From Chalara sp. BL73 (Eukaryota > Ascomycota > Leotiomycetes > Helotiales), in NCBI GenBank assembly GCA_918026815.1, contig CAKJVC010000069.1, positions 402,927-466,926 of the forward strand: DNA of 64,000 nt, read 5' to 3'. Positions 1 through 11,420 of this stretch are shown here, piece by piece. How positions within the stretch are numbered: the stretch's first letter is position 1; every line of letters starts with the position of its first letter. The translations under genes were made by a program, and so were the position numbers. The notes below the pieces were generated by a model. That model was not told where the DNA came from. It did no database searches and was given only the letters and a program-made list of their open reading frames with translations.

Positions 1-1768
1 TTCAATCTTATCATCGTGGTCGATGAACTTGTCACATTGTTCAATCGTGTAGCGGTAATATGCGGCTGGGGATAGCTGATGGGTATGCCAGGCGAGATCG
101 ACATCTAGGGTCGGCACCGCTGTGAACTTTGGGTTCTCAGCGATGATGGTAATAAAACGCGAGTATTTTTCAAGGAGTCGATCCATGGTATTCCGGGCGG
201 CGGGGCTGTGTAGCCAGTCCAGATTGTGCATTTTATCGACGAATATGTTTTGTCGGATAACCGCACCACCAAGCTCCAGGGCGAAAATGGATGTGTTTTC
301 CCAGTATCTTGACATCATCTTGCGGATGGAAAGACGCTCCGCGCGTTGCAGAACACCTGTATCGCGAACACTTAAATTATTCAACCTCTTGATGACCGAT
401 CTGTTTAAGATTGCTTGCTCAATGAGTCCTTTGACATCGTTCATGCTGGGATTATTAACTGATCCTGGTGCAATCAAGTCAAGTATCTGACCCCTAAGTT
501 GCACTTTAATCAGCCGATTGGGAAAAAGGTTGGGATATCGGAACCAATCCGCTCTTGTAGGCGCCGCTGCAGTACCGGTGCGAGGATCTAAAATAGTTCC
601 CCCAAGGGGCCAATCTTTTGAGAGAAGGTTTTCAGTATCTTTCTTGAATTTGGCAACTCGAAGAAGATCATGGTCGAGCAGCCCGCCGCATCTAGAGCAA
701 ATTTGTACTAGACCGCGATCTCCATATCCAGATCCGTTTAGCTCGGTGATCCTAATGCTATGTTAGGCAGATCTACATGAATAGGTAGGCTTACTTACTG
801 CAAGAGATGAGTTGTCTTATCCTCTGAGCATGTTGTCCAAGGAATCTCTAAAGCCTGCGAGCATCGGGGGCAGTGGATAGATTTAGTGAGTGGATCATCT
901 GTATTGTTCCAATGATGGCCCGTTTTAGCCATAAAATCCGCTACTCCACCGTCTGGTACAGTGTAGCTGAAATTTGTATTGATGGCAGCATCAACAGCCT
1001 GCCAGGGCATACCGGTCGCCCACAAATCCTTCAGAGAAAACCGGATACAGTCTTCGAGATAATTCCGAGGATTAAGCATAAAAGCATGCCAGACCATGAG
1101 AACATCTACAGATATTAGCAGTGGTAAGTGAAAAGAAAGAATTTGTTGACGACATACCAAGGGGAGGCAGCATCGCTGTGGTCCATACCTGAACTCTGCC
1201 CCTGATGGTGAATTGGGTGAGGTCCAAGTTCTCATCTATTAACTCTTTCGTCTGTATCCTCCTCCCGTTCTCTCTTGGACAGAGGACCTTGACCCACCAC
1301 TCTTGAAATCTTTCTGCGGCTCTGGCAACATAAAGAGCCCATCTCTTCTCTCGAGTCTTTGCGAGAGCATGGCCTCTTTGTTGATCATCGAGGGTGGACT
1401 TCTCAACACGTGAATCCCACAAGCCAAACAAGCCATCGGTATACCCGATATCCTCCTTTAAGGAATGAATTGCATTGAGGAGCTTGAGATGCGCGAGGCA
1501 ATGGTCTACCGTTGGAAACTCTGATGGTACATCAGGAATGCTGAGATTCGCGAATGCAGCATTCATCTCAGCGGTGGCTGCATCATCGGCATCGGCGATG
1601 GGATCAGTGACAGAATAGTTGGGTGGTGCATCGTTAGATGCTCTTTGCGGAGCGATATTCTCTTCCTTTCCAGATGGATTGGCCTGAAGTCGAGTTAGTA
1701 TGCTGACAGATTGGTAAAGTTGCAAGACATACATGAGTTTTTGCGTCCGCGAGGGAAAGCTTCTCCAT
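1..1768 (-). CDS. GRDP-like (DUF1399) protein, 5' part; C-terminus lies outside the window
   Basis: Exons, in transcript order: 1768-1733, 1683-1158, 1105-799 and 751-1 (runs off the window). Joined, they give 540 residues with no stop. The family is recognised from its repeated Trp-His signatures: VDVLMVWHAFMLNP near residue 186 and LDVDLAWHTHQ near residue 505. These are typical of the glycine-rich domain protein-like (DUF1399) family of plants and fungi. The start gives MEKLSLADAKTH followed by a GTATGT intron with a CTAAC branch and CAG acceptor. All junction phases agree. No signal peptide or membrane segment is seen, so it is probably cytosolic. The biochemical function of fungal members is not established. 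It diverges from the phosphoesterase gene across a 1.1-kb shared upstream region. Confidence 0.85.
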
Positions 1769-2889
1769 TGTTTCGTGAATTATAGCTGTAGACTATGCCC
1801 AATTGAATATCTGGTTGTGAAACGTACCAGGCGAGTGGTGATTGAAAGAGATAAGTTGTCTCACTGATGTTGAGGGTTCTTCTTATCTATTTCTCTTCTT
1901 GCCGTGAATGGATCCTAAGCGGGGATGTTGCTCAGTCACGGGCACAAGGAAATAGGCACTCTTGGTGGGCTTCCTGGGGCTGTGTTCTGGAAGGAAAAAC
2001 CGACGGGAAAGGCAACAGGCTAGAAACGCTAGAAGCAGGCAAAGGAAGGGAGAAGGTTATCATCACCAAACAAGCTTCTTTTGGGATCATCGCGATGGAG
2101 GGGAGGGGGGCGGTTACTTGCTCTGGTGGGTTAAGTGGTCATCATCATCTGATGCTGGGGAAGGCTGTTTGGGGCCCCGCCGCCTCACTCAGAGGGGCTC
2201 GAGGAGCTGATCTTAGCGTTTCAGTAAGTAGAAACTAACAGGACCGCTGAACTGGATACGTAGTTAATGCAAGTAAGCAGATTCGATTTATGCACGAAAA
2301 TGGCTTAAACGAACGCTGATGATACCAGTACCGCCCCGTAGATAATGGATGTGAACGATGCGCATCCCGTCCTGGTTGCATGTAGTCCAATCACTTGACC
2401 CCATGCACCTTGCATAGCCCCAACTTAGATGTCCGATTTTGTGCAACTATTATTGTTGCCGGTGTTGTCCTGTAGGTACAGTTCTATGAGTCGAACTTGG
2501 GGCTTGGTCCCAGTCGTGTGGCCATGACAAGCTCAAAACGGAAATTATTGCGGTCCATCTCCAACACTATGGCTCGTAAATTGGAAATGTTGTACTTTGG
2601 GGCCTAAAGAAGTTGGGTTGATATGTTTGGTGCCATCAAAATGAACATGCCAAATCCATCTTCTACTTTGACCACCCATCATCCACAAGACAGCACCAAT
2701 GAAGTGCCTGGAAGCCCGCTCACTCCACTAAAGTACAGCCCAAGATGCGTGGGCACGTGTCTCGGCTATCATGACATGGATTAGACATTTTGTTTCTGGT
2801 CTGGTGCCAAAATTCCGCGATTCTACCATTCTACAACATCCTTCCATCTCTTTTTTTTGGCGCCTTGATGCATTTATGAAGTCTTTCTC
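1769..2889. other. Intergenic, divergent promoter region
   Basis: This lies between the divergently transcribed GRDP-like and phosphoesterase genes. A G-rich part at about 1960-2170 carries open frames without family resemblance or coding character. A pyrimidine tract (about 2840-2862) precedes the phosphoesterase start. No other gene, RNA or repeat is evident. Confidence 0.5.
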
Positions 2890-4737
2890 ATGTTCTTATT
2901 ATCTTTAGTCCGTCATGTGCTTTTCGTTTCTGTACCACTTTCATTAATTCTTACCTCTTATTTGTACCTTTATCCCCTTTTCCATCTTTGTGCATTCCCT
3001 GCCCCTGAGCTTGATGCCAGGTCAGCATATACCAACACTCTTTGGCAACATGTCTTGCCCTCGAGCCATAATATTTCCAGGGTAGCGCCATTCCGTCTTC
3101 TGGCGCTTGGGGATCCGCAGCTGGAAGGCGAGTCCTCGATACGCGACACAAACTCTACAACCTTCCCGAATCTCTCTAAACTATGGCAAGATGCCTTTAA
3201 GAAGAAACACAATATCCTCCAGCGCATACGGCATAGCTTGCACGATATAATAGACTTTTACCTCGATGATATCCCTAAGGCCCTTGAAGTCTACCGGAAA
3301 CGAGTCGATCATGTAGGAAATGACTACTATTTGGGGCATATTTACAGGACAATGCACTGGTGGACGGATCCCACACATGTTACTGTTCTTGGAGACCTGG
3401 TTGGGAGCCAATGGATTAATGATAAAGAATTTGAAAGCAGAGGCTGGAGATACTGGAACAGAGTGTTCCGGGGGGGAGAGCGTGTTCCGGATGAACTCAC
3501 ATCAGCTCCAAGCCTAGAGGGTCAGAACCTGAGATTTTTGGGAGACGATGCTGCCGCATGGAAGAAAAGAATCATAAATGTTGCAGGGAATCATGATATT
3601 GGATATGCTGGTGATCTGACTAGCGATCGACTAGAAAGATTCGAGAGGGTGTTCGGAAAGCCGAATTACGAAATGCGGTTTCAGCTTCCCATAAACTCCA
3701 CACTTGTGAGGACTGAAGACAGTGTTGAAGGAGCGGAAGAGAGACCCGTTCCAGAGCTACGGATCGTAGTACTGAATGATATGAATTTAGACACGCCTGT
3801 TGGGATTAAAGAGCTGCAAGACGAGACTTATCAGTTTCTCAACGGAATCATCACCACATCCAAGGACGTCACGCGCCCCGCACACTTCACTCTGGTCCTT
3901 ACGCATATCCCTCTGTATAAAGATGCTGGTATCTGCGTGGATGGACCATTCTTCGATTTCTTCAGCGATTACTTCAATAATGGAGTCAAGGAGCAAAATC
4001 ACTTGTCTAGAGATGCCTCGAAGGGCATCTTAGAAGGCATATTTGGCATGAGTGGTGACAGCTACACTGCAGGCCAAGGATTTGGTAGATACGGTACAGT
4101 ACTGAATGGGCATGATCATGAGGGATGTGATATATACCACTATATTAATCAATCTTCGCCACCGGAACGTCGTTGGGAAGCAACACGTTGGAAGGATGCA
4201 CAAGCTTCTGACTTGCTAGACACCCCTGGGATTCCAGGTATCAGAGAAACGACCGTGAGGAGCATGATGGGCGATTTTTCTGGCAATGCAGGCTTGATGA
4301 GCCTATGGTTCGATGAGGAAACATGGGACTGGAGATATGAGTTTGCGAATTGTGGGCTTGGTACGCAACATATTTGGTGGACAGTCCATGTTTGGGATTT
4401 CATCAATGTGATCCTGGTAGTCGTGTATGGCATCATATACGTGATTGACAAATTCGATCTCATGGAGAAATTCCAAAAGAGTTCTGCAAGGAGGTTCTTA
4501 AAATGGGTTTCCAAAAATCAGCCTGTTAGAAAAGCGCCTCTAGTCAATGGTCATACTACGCCAAACCTACTAGCGAACGAACGAAACGCAAGAAGTGAGA
4601 ACATTGAGATGGTAGACCAATTAGGCACAACTGGAAAATTGGACATCTCAGGAGCCGGAAGAAAGAGTCTGAGGAAGAAAAGTAAGCGATCACTCAATGG
4701 GAGCGCCAATAGTTCAGTTGTATCCATGTATTCATAG
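2890..4737 (+). CDS. Ted1/Cdc1-like ER metallophosphoesterase
   Basis: A single uninterrupted exon of 615 residues. It carries the calcineurin-like phosphoesterase motifs in order: GDPQ (about 74), GDLVGS (about 168), GNHDIG (about 233), THIPLY and GHDHEG (about 407). These supply the Asp, Asn and His ligands of a dimetal centre. A hydrophobic N-terminal segment (about 5-27) and a second one (about 490-517) bracket the catalytic domain, giving the membrane-anchored lumenal topology of Ted1, Cdc1 and mammalian PGAP5 (MPPE1). These relatives remove ethanolamine phosphate from GPI-anchor glycans to aid ER export of GPI proteins. The C-terminal tail is basic and Ser-rich. Ted1 versus Cdc1 orthology cannot be settled from sequence reading alone. 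Confidence 0.9.
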   Translation: MFLLSLVRHVLFVSVPLSLILTSYLYLYPLFHLCAFPAPELDARSAYTNTLWQHVLPSSHNISRVAPFRLLALGDPQLEGESSIRDTNSTTFPNLSKLWQDAFKKKHNILQRIRHSLHDIIDFYLDDIPKALEVYRKRVDHVGNDYYLGHIYRTMHWWTDPTHVTVLGDLVGSQWINDKEFESRGWRYWNRVFRGGERVPDELTSAPSLEGQNLRFLGDDAAAWKKRIINVAGNHDIGYAGDLTSDRLERFERVFGKPNYEMRFQLPINSTLVRTEDSVEGAEERPVPELRIVVLNDMNLDTPVGIKELQDETYQFLNGIITTSKDVTRPAHFTLVLTHIPLYKDAGICVDGPFFDFFSDYFNNGVKEQNHLSRDASKGILEGIFGMSGDSYTAGQGFGRYGTVLNGHDHEGCDIYHYINQSSPPERRWEATRWKDAQASDLLDTPGIPGIRETTVRSMMGDFSGNAGLMSLWFDEETWDWRYEFANCGLGTQHIWWTVHVWDFINVILVVVYGIIYVIDKFDLMEKFQKSSARRFLKWVSKNQPVRKAPLVNGHTTPNLLANERNARSENIEMVDQLGTTGKLDISGAGRKSLRKKSKRSLNGSANSSVVSMYS

Positions 4738-5231
4738 TATGATCTTGTATGATATAGTATATACTCACAGCTGGATAAGAATGCACATTAGTCCCTTAGA
4801 CTAATTTCCCAACGACTGCAAGGCAGTCATCAGTTGCTTTTATTTCATGTTACATGTTAAGCTCTGCTATCTCGTCGAGGCCCATCACTATGTAGTCCCT
4901 GACCAATGAAAAGCAACATGCTTGCCGCAAGCCTGATTAGGCTAAGCGCCCATGGGTGCGAGTCTGAGCTTACACTCCACATGGATACTATCCACCTGCT
5001 CTGAGATGTTTTCTTTTCTATTTCATGCTGCATAAGTACCTGCATGAAGCTATTCTATCAACTTCCCAAATTTTCTGTTAGACTTGTCTGATACGTTGTA
5101 AGGTTGTTATCTGGCAACGTTAGCGAAGAAGAGTACTCATTTAGGCTTTGTAAAGCGCGCAGGTCTTTAGATGCCGCCCCTGAATAAGTTTTGTTCATCT
5201 TTACATACCAAAGAACCGCTCAAGGACTGCT
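4738..5231. other. Intergenic between tandem genes
   Basis: This holds the 3' flank of the phosphoesterase gene and the upstream region of the zinc-cluster gene. No further coding or repeat signal is seen. Confidence 0.5.
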
Positions 5232-7369
5232 ATGGAAGACCTCCCAAGTAATTGGACCACGGTTGGCCGTGGAGACAAGTTCTCCCAGCAGGGCAGTCAA
5301 GACATTAACCTCGCAATGGAATTCCCTTTCGACATGGGTGCAGAAGTTTGGCAGGCACATGGCGATGATTCGTGGATGTATGATACATCAATTTTACCAG
5401 AAGTCTCTATGGATGATGTCTTAGCTGGCTATGATGACTGGCCATTCCTCGATGCTGGTTCTGGATGGCCTACTCATACATCGAACTCCAGCATACCAGA
5501 CCTCGAGACACCAATGGATTTTCTCCCGACTTCGATGACCGGATCTAATCAACTTCTGTCTCCTGATTCACATCATATGATAAGGCAAAGCCTAGTCAGC
5601 TCTAATTTAAATGCAGACTTAGATGCATTTTCCATTTTCACAGATAATGATGGACTGACGGATGAGACTGTGCTATTGGACCATGGTTCACAGCTGCGGT
5701 CGGCTCCAAATATTGTCCAACGCAAAGCTGATCGACCGTCGCCTCGAGCACCACTACCGCCAACCTTCCAGCTCAAGGATGGCATGAATACGTTTCGACT
5801 AGAAATTCCTTTAGATGGCAACAATCCACCCTCAAGAAAACGGAAAGCCTACTCTCCTAACCGCGCCAAAGAAATTGCCTCAATGCGCAAACGCGGCGTT
5901 TGTGCTCTTTGTCGCCATCTTAAGAAACCTGTAAGTGTGCACATCTTCTCCTTAACCTATATCTACACTAAAACGATAACGTAGTGCTCAACTGGCGAAC
6001 CATGCGCAACCTGTCTCGCTAAAGCCGGTTCCCAAAAACTAGGCCGCTATATCTGCAATCGGGATTCTTTTGTTTCTCATACCTCCAATTTCCTCTACGG
6101 CTTCGCCACTAATTGCGGAAAGTCGGCGGTACCTCCCTCCATCTTCACCCTTCATGACAGGTTGAAGGACGAACCACCTGTAGGGCGACCTAGACAGGTG
6201 TATCTGACTGCTGCGTTTGATGATATATATGGTGCGGATATCCCACTTCATGAACGGCCGAGATTAGAAGTTTTGGTGCACGATGTTAGTGTGGAAATAA
6301 ATTACGTGCATATTCGAATCTATCAGAAACTTGGCAAGAGAGAGAAAGAGGTCGTGAATGAGATGGGTGACTATCCTGTGATTTGCGGTGGGCTACCAGA
6401 GCTCGGGACGTTGTATGCTTGGGCGGAAACCATCATCAAGCTTAAGAAGAAAGAAAAGGGGCTCGACTACAAATCGACCCATGCTTTCCTGCACCATTAC
6501 TCAAAGCGGAGGATGGGAAACGCTTTTGCTGTAAGTGTTTTTCTTCTTTAGTGAGGAGATTTAAAGAAGATGGAAAGAGTAGCTGATGTGAAGGACTAGC
6601 ATGATCTAATCAATCATACTTTAACATTAATAACACTCATGGAATACGTCCACGACCTTCCCTACCTATACAATAGCCAAGAACTGGTGCAGTGTCCCGG
6701 AAAATTTACACGAAAGCCCATCACCTTCATGATCTGGAAACAGCTCGCATCCATCGTCCTCAAAGAAATCAAATCCTCCGAATCCCACATTTTCTCCCTC
6801 CTCGATACCCTCTTCTCTTCCCCAAAACTCAATATCACCCGCGAAACGGCAATCCCGATCAGCGTCGCCATTTGGTGTTTGATCCTCCACTATGGTAAAT
6901 GGGTGATGCATTTTGATTTTAAGGAAAAAGGCATGTTCCAATTTTTCAATTCAGGCTAATGGCAGAGACAACAGTGCGGATTATAGACTGACTTGACTTA
7001 TAGAACAAATGAATACAACCAAAGAAGAAAAGGAGTGGGTGAACTTTATATACAACAAACTGATCGCGACATACGCGGTATTATTCCCGAGCTACGAGGG
7101 GCCAATGAACTGTTTCAATGATGAGGGGGAGTATAGGGATGCGCTGGGTGGCGATGAGGTTTTGATTGAGGCGTTTGAAAATTTGAAGCATATGAGCAGC
7201 GGTAAGTTCTTCCCTAGAGTTGGTGTTGGAGGCTATGTGGAATGCAAGCTGACGGGGAGCAGATTGCAAGAATGAGGATTTTATGGCGTGTAATATTTTG
7301 CTTAAGAAGTTGATCTATGACCGGAAGAAGAGGAATCATAAAAAAGAGTCCTGGGACTGTCGGGGATAG
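5232..7369 (+). CDS. Zn2Cys6-like fungal transcription factor
   Basis: Exons: 5232-5930, 5985-6530, 6600-6894, 7004-7201 and 7263-7369, giving 614 residues with consistent phases. The binuclear zinc-cluster signature is split by intron 1: CALCRHLKKP ends exon 1 and CSTGEPCATC opens exon 2. Cysteines fall at about 224, 227, 234, 240, 243 and 257. The last gap is 13 residues, longer than the usual 6-8, as in a variant subgroup of fungal C6 proteins. A basic stretch (KRKAYSPNRAKEIASMRKR) precedes the cluster, and an acidic, Ser-rich N-terminus of about 200 residues could be an activation region. The finger sits mid-protein, not at the N-terminus. Target genes are unknown. Confidence 0.85.
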
Positions 7370-8901
7370 ATCAGAATCAATGTCTGCAAGCCAAGACTCA
7401 AGAAATGTGCCCAGGTGTGTTGGCGTGTTCTCGGACTGCCCACTCCTTGTTTGATCGATTTTGTATCAGGAAACATGACACAGCCTCTATTGCCCACGAT
7501 ATACCCAGCTACGGCAGAGTCTTCCCCCTTCCCCCCCTCCCCCCAAAAAAGACTCTATGTCCTATGGGCAATAGAGTGACGGGGCAAAAGGGGCATTTCT
7601 CTAGAGAGAATGGTGCCTCTTCGGTCTAGGGCCAGGCTCTTGCTACATAGCTGGGATATGGGAATCTCATCCAGCTCCTCCCGAGATATAGCAGCAAGCC
7701 CGAGTTCTAATGTACCTAACTAAGACAGATCTTAGATGGCTGATTTATTGCATCGTTGAAGTTGAAGCGTGAGTGGGCACGGCCACAGGCAGGTCGCACC
7801 CCAAGTGTAGCCATTAGGCTGATATTCCCTTAGCTTCGCTCAAGCGTTGCGATATGTGCAAAGCTCCTCGCTCCAGCAGGATGGCCGCTTTTCAAATATT
7901 ACGGGCGCGCTTCTTTTGCGAAGAAATCGTAACTAATATTATACATTGGCTGGCCATACAGCGTTGCTTCTCCCGCTATTCTTAATTCTCAGTGATCGCC
8001 TCTATCCGTGTATACGATTTGACTACCATGAAAACGAGAGGTTGGGTGGCAAAGCACATAAAACAGCCTTGATTGTACTTCTTGGGAAATCATGGATATT
8101 TGGTACCGTATTCCATTGTATATGTACTTCGGTGTGTTTCCTCAACATTTTTCGTTAGATTACTAGACATTACGGAGCATACTAGTATGACATTAAAGGG
8201 ATGCTTGAGCGTTTATCTCTTGCATAGGCTCGAAGCTGCAATTTATATATCTTCAGCTTAGATTATGCGTAATGATCTGAGAGTGTATCGTCTAGCCTAA
8301 CCCGCCTGTTCGTTTATGGCTGTTCCTTAACACCGCAACTCATTAGCAATGATTGGGTTGGTCTTCCGGCATCATCGCTTTCTTCATTCTTGAGAGATCT
8401 GATGCCAAATTGCGGCCATGCTAGGCTACTAGGCTGGTCCGTATGGCTTTCTCATATCCTCTTGATGCAGGTTATGCAAAGACGCATTCGAAATGCTGTC
8501 GCTTTTTCGCCTCTATCAGGGGGGCTCGGAACACTCGGGCGTATATTGAGAGATTCTGGTTGAATTTTTGGGAGTGGATTCCGTATCCAGATCCACGGTT
8601 TGGTCCGGATGCGGCTGCAAGTCGACATATCCGTGTCTCCTCAAGCGACGTCACGGACCAACCATCGAGCTGCTTTGTATCTGCCTGCAGGTAGCCAAGC
8701 GATTGTCATATGATCTACCAATACCATTACGGGCCGGAAATTGAACTCACCTGCAAGGATGTGAGTCCTTCCCATGTACGGTGGTATTATATACCTTGCT
8801 GACTGCACTACCCCGCGTACCTGAATATATATACGTGTATATGCCTTGAGAGGCCTCCTGTGAACTTTCACTGGGTGCTAAAATTCTTGCAAGTAACAAA
8901 G
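7370..8901. other. Intergenic, 1.5 kb, no gene seen
   Basis: Only short frames without recognisable products occur. There is a C-rich tract at about 7528-7547. The 3' half is the upstream region of the FAD oxidase. No repeat or RNA gene was recognised. Confidence 0.5.
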
Positions 8902-10645
8902 ATGATCCTTTCTTTCTTCCTTCTGGTTGCGTGTTATAGCCCAAAAGTCGCTGGGACCACATTGATGACAAGGCATTCGAGTTGTGTTAACGCTGTAAGA
9001 TAGTCGCAAATTTGGAGACCGTCAATGATACGATAAAGACGCTCAGAAGAACGCTGACAGTAGGAGCAGTGTAATATTCTGAATAGTCGTCTTCCAGGCA
9101 GAGTCTCATTTCCAGGGGATCCGGTTTTTATTGAGCAGTCAAAATATTGGTCCACTCAGCAAGCTTCGGTCGTTCCTACATGCAGAGTATCTCCCACACA
9201 TGTTTCCGAAGTCTCAACTGCAATCTTAGCACTGAATGCCCAATCTTGTCATTTTGCAGTCAAGAGCGGAGGACATGCTTGCTTTGCTGGAGCGTCGAAT
9301 ATTGACGAGGGTGTGACGATTGATCTTGCGAACTTGAAGCAAATCGCCGTCTCTAACGATAGGAAGCAAGTATCCGTTGGGCCTGGAAACCGCTGGATGG
9401 ATGTTTACGGACATCTTGATCCATTGGGTCTGTCAGTCATAGGAGGTCGCGTGGGTGATATTGGTGTGGGGGGCTTGACTTTAGGTGGTGGGATCTCGTT
9501 CTTCTCTGGCCGTTATGGCCTGGCGTGTGACAATGTGAATAACTATCAGGTAGTTATTCTCCCACTTCATGGCTGGTCATCTGTCTAGAAAGAAATTACT
9601 GGCTAGATGTTGAACTATTCGACGCGCTAACTATGAGTTAGGTGGTCTTTGCTAATGGCGAGATACATGATGTCAACTTGCAAACATTCCCAGATCTATT
9701 CTGGGCACTTCGGGGAGGTGGGAATAACTTCGGCATCGTCACAAGATTTGACTTGAAATCATTTCCCCAAGGTGACCTCTGGAGAGGTGTCTTAACCTGG
9801 ACGTATGACAAAACGCCTGAGGTTCTAAAAGCGCTCAGTGACTTTGCTCAAAACCATGCAGAAGATGTGGACGCAACTTTGTTTGTCGCGGTTGGGTATC
9901 TTGCCATTGCAGGCGGTTTTGCAACAGTTGCGGAGCTGGAATATGGGAAGCCAGTTATAAATCCTCCGATTTTGCAGCCTTTCACGAATATTTCCTCGGT
10001 TGCGTATACATCAACAATCTCAAACTTGACTCAGCTTACTATTGATCAACTAGCAAACAATCCATCTGGATTTAGGTTAGTTTTATCTTATCTGCTGAAA
10101 CTAGGTACTTAAATGTCACAGGGAGACATACTGGACATGCTCTTTTCGAAATGACTTTGAACTTATGGATAGAGCTCGAAATATACTGCGAGAGGAGTTT
10201 GAGAAGATCATTGCAGTCCCTGATGTCCTTCCTGTTGGTGTTTTCCAGCCTATTAGCTCGGCTATTATCTCCCACATGAGCGAGGCGGGCGGTAATGCTC
10301 TTGGGATCGATGCTTCTGATGCGCCGCTTATTAGTAAGTGGCATACGGAGATTCCATCCGATATACTGACTTTAAACATACTTCCACGTATCGCTCAAAT
10401 GGAGCAATGTCGCCGACGATGCGATCATGATGCAGACGGCGGCAAATGTCATATCGCGTGTGAATGAGGCGGCGAAAGAGAAGGGCCTGCACTTTCCGTG
10501 GATATATCAAAACTATGCGGCAAAGCAACAAGACGTATTTCGTGGATATGGGGAAACCAGTCATCAGAGATTGAGAGAGATCAGTCGAAAATACGATCCT
10601 CATGGTGTATTTACGAAGTTGCAACCTGGTTACTTCAAGATATAA
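8902..10645 (+). CDS. Secreted BBE-type FAD-linked oxidase (one splice site damaged)
   Basis: Exons: 8902-8994, 9070-9549, 9642-10075, 10122-10333 and 10389-10645, about 491 residues. The N-terminus (MILSFFLLVACYSPKVAG) is a signal peptide. The FAD-binding PCMH fold is recognisable from VKSGGHACFAGASN, IDLANLKQIAVS and GGLTLGGGISFFSGRYGLACDN. The berberine-bridge C-terminal module follows: WIYQNYA...YGETSHQRLREI...YDPHGVFTKLQPGYF. Such enzymes oxidise sugars, alcohols or secondary metabolites outside the cell. Intron 4 begins with GTAAGT at 10334 and has a CTGAC branch, but it ends CACG where CACAG is expected. Adding one A restores PLIISLKWSNVADD in frame. It is either a base-calling error or a damaged splice site. 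Confidence 0.8.
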
Positions 10646-11420
10646 AGCTCATGACTGCAATTGACAGGTTCCATCCACAATATTGGCCGTTGTACATAAA
10701 AATATAGCATCTCGAGGTGTCAATATACAACAAAAGAATAGACAGAAAAAGCAATTAACAGCAGTTCAGTGTACCAATAACAATTGAAGTCTACAAGACA
10801 AGCTTTCAACGGTATCACGACATCGCGGGAGATACGCACCCGGCATATCAACTGTGCGGCATATAAGGCCGTGTGTCGTTTTACTTTATTAGAGCTAATT
10901 TTTATGCTCAAACAGCATGCCTTTACAATAAACTCGGAAGTGAATTTTGTACTGTTTCCACTTCCTGGAACCTCGGTCATTCAAAGTGAACTGGGTTTTT
11001 TTTTCTTGGCTGACAAAGCAGCACAACCAACTCTCTGAGGCTGGACTCTGTTGTTAGGCCCACTTTTTCATATGGAGGGGCTAAAACTGCACCAAGTGTC
11101 TGTCAATTGGAAATCGAAAAGCACCAGAACCTTCTCCCTTACAATACGCAACTGCCCCTAATGATTGATTATCTCTGACCGTACGACTACAAGAGAGTAT
11201 ATATATTAAACTCCCTACGTGACCCACACCTTCTCTGTATGACCTTGCCTTGAATTCCACGCCACAATCAACAAAAACAGCCAAAACGTTCTCCTCGGCC
11301 TTCAAACGTACTTTGCGCTCAAGCAGTGGTTTCTCGATTGCTGCCGCAGCGAGTTTTCAGCAAAAGCCTGTGCAGCAAACAAATAGCGCAAGCCTCCTAG
11401 TCAGGAGCGCCGAGAGGAAG
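10646..11420. other. Intergenic and upstream region of thioredoxin reductase
   Basis: A TATA-rich stretch (about 11194-11206) lies about 220 nt before the ATG. From 11223 to 11420 the frame of the reductase stays open without an ATG and reads as a Ser/Arg/Ala-rich, mitochondrial-presequence-like peptide (see findings). Nothing else is recognised. Confidence 0.5.

Noticed and set aside
1867..2238. Open frame of 123 codons in the divergent promoter
   Set aside because: G-rich composition, overlapping second frame, no motif, and it lies in the shared upstream region of two genes.
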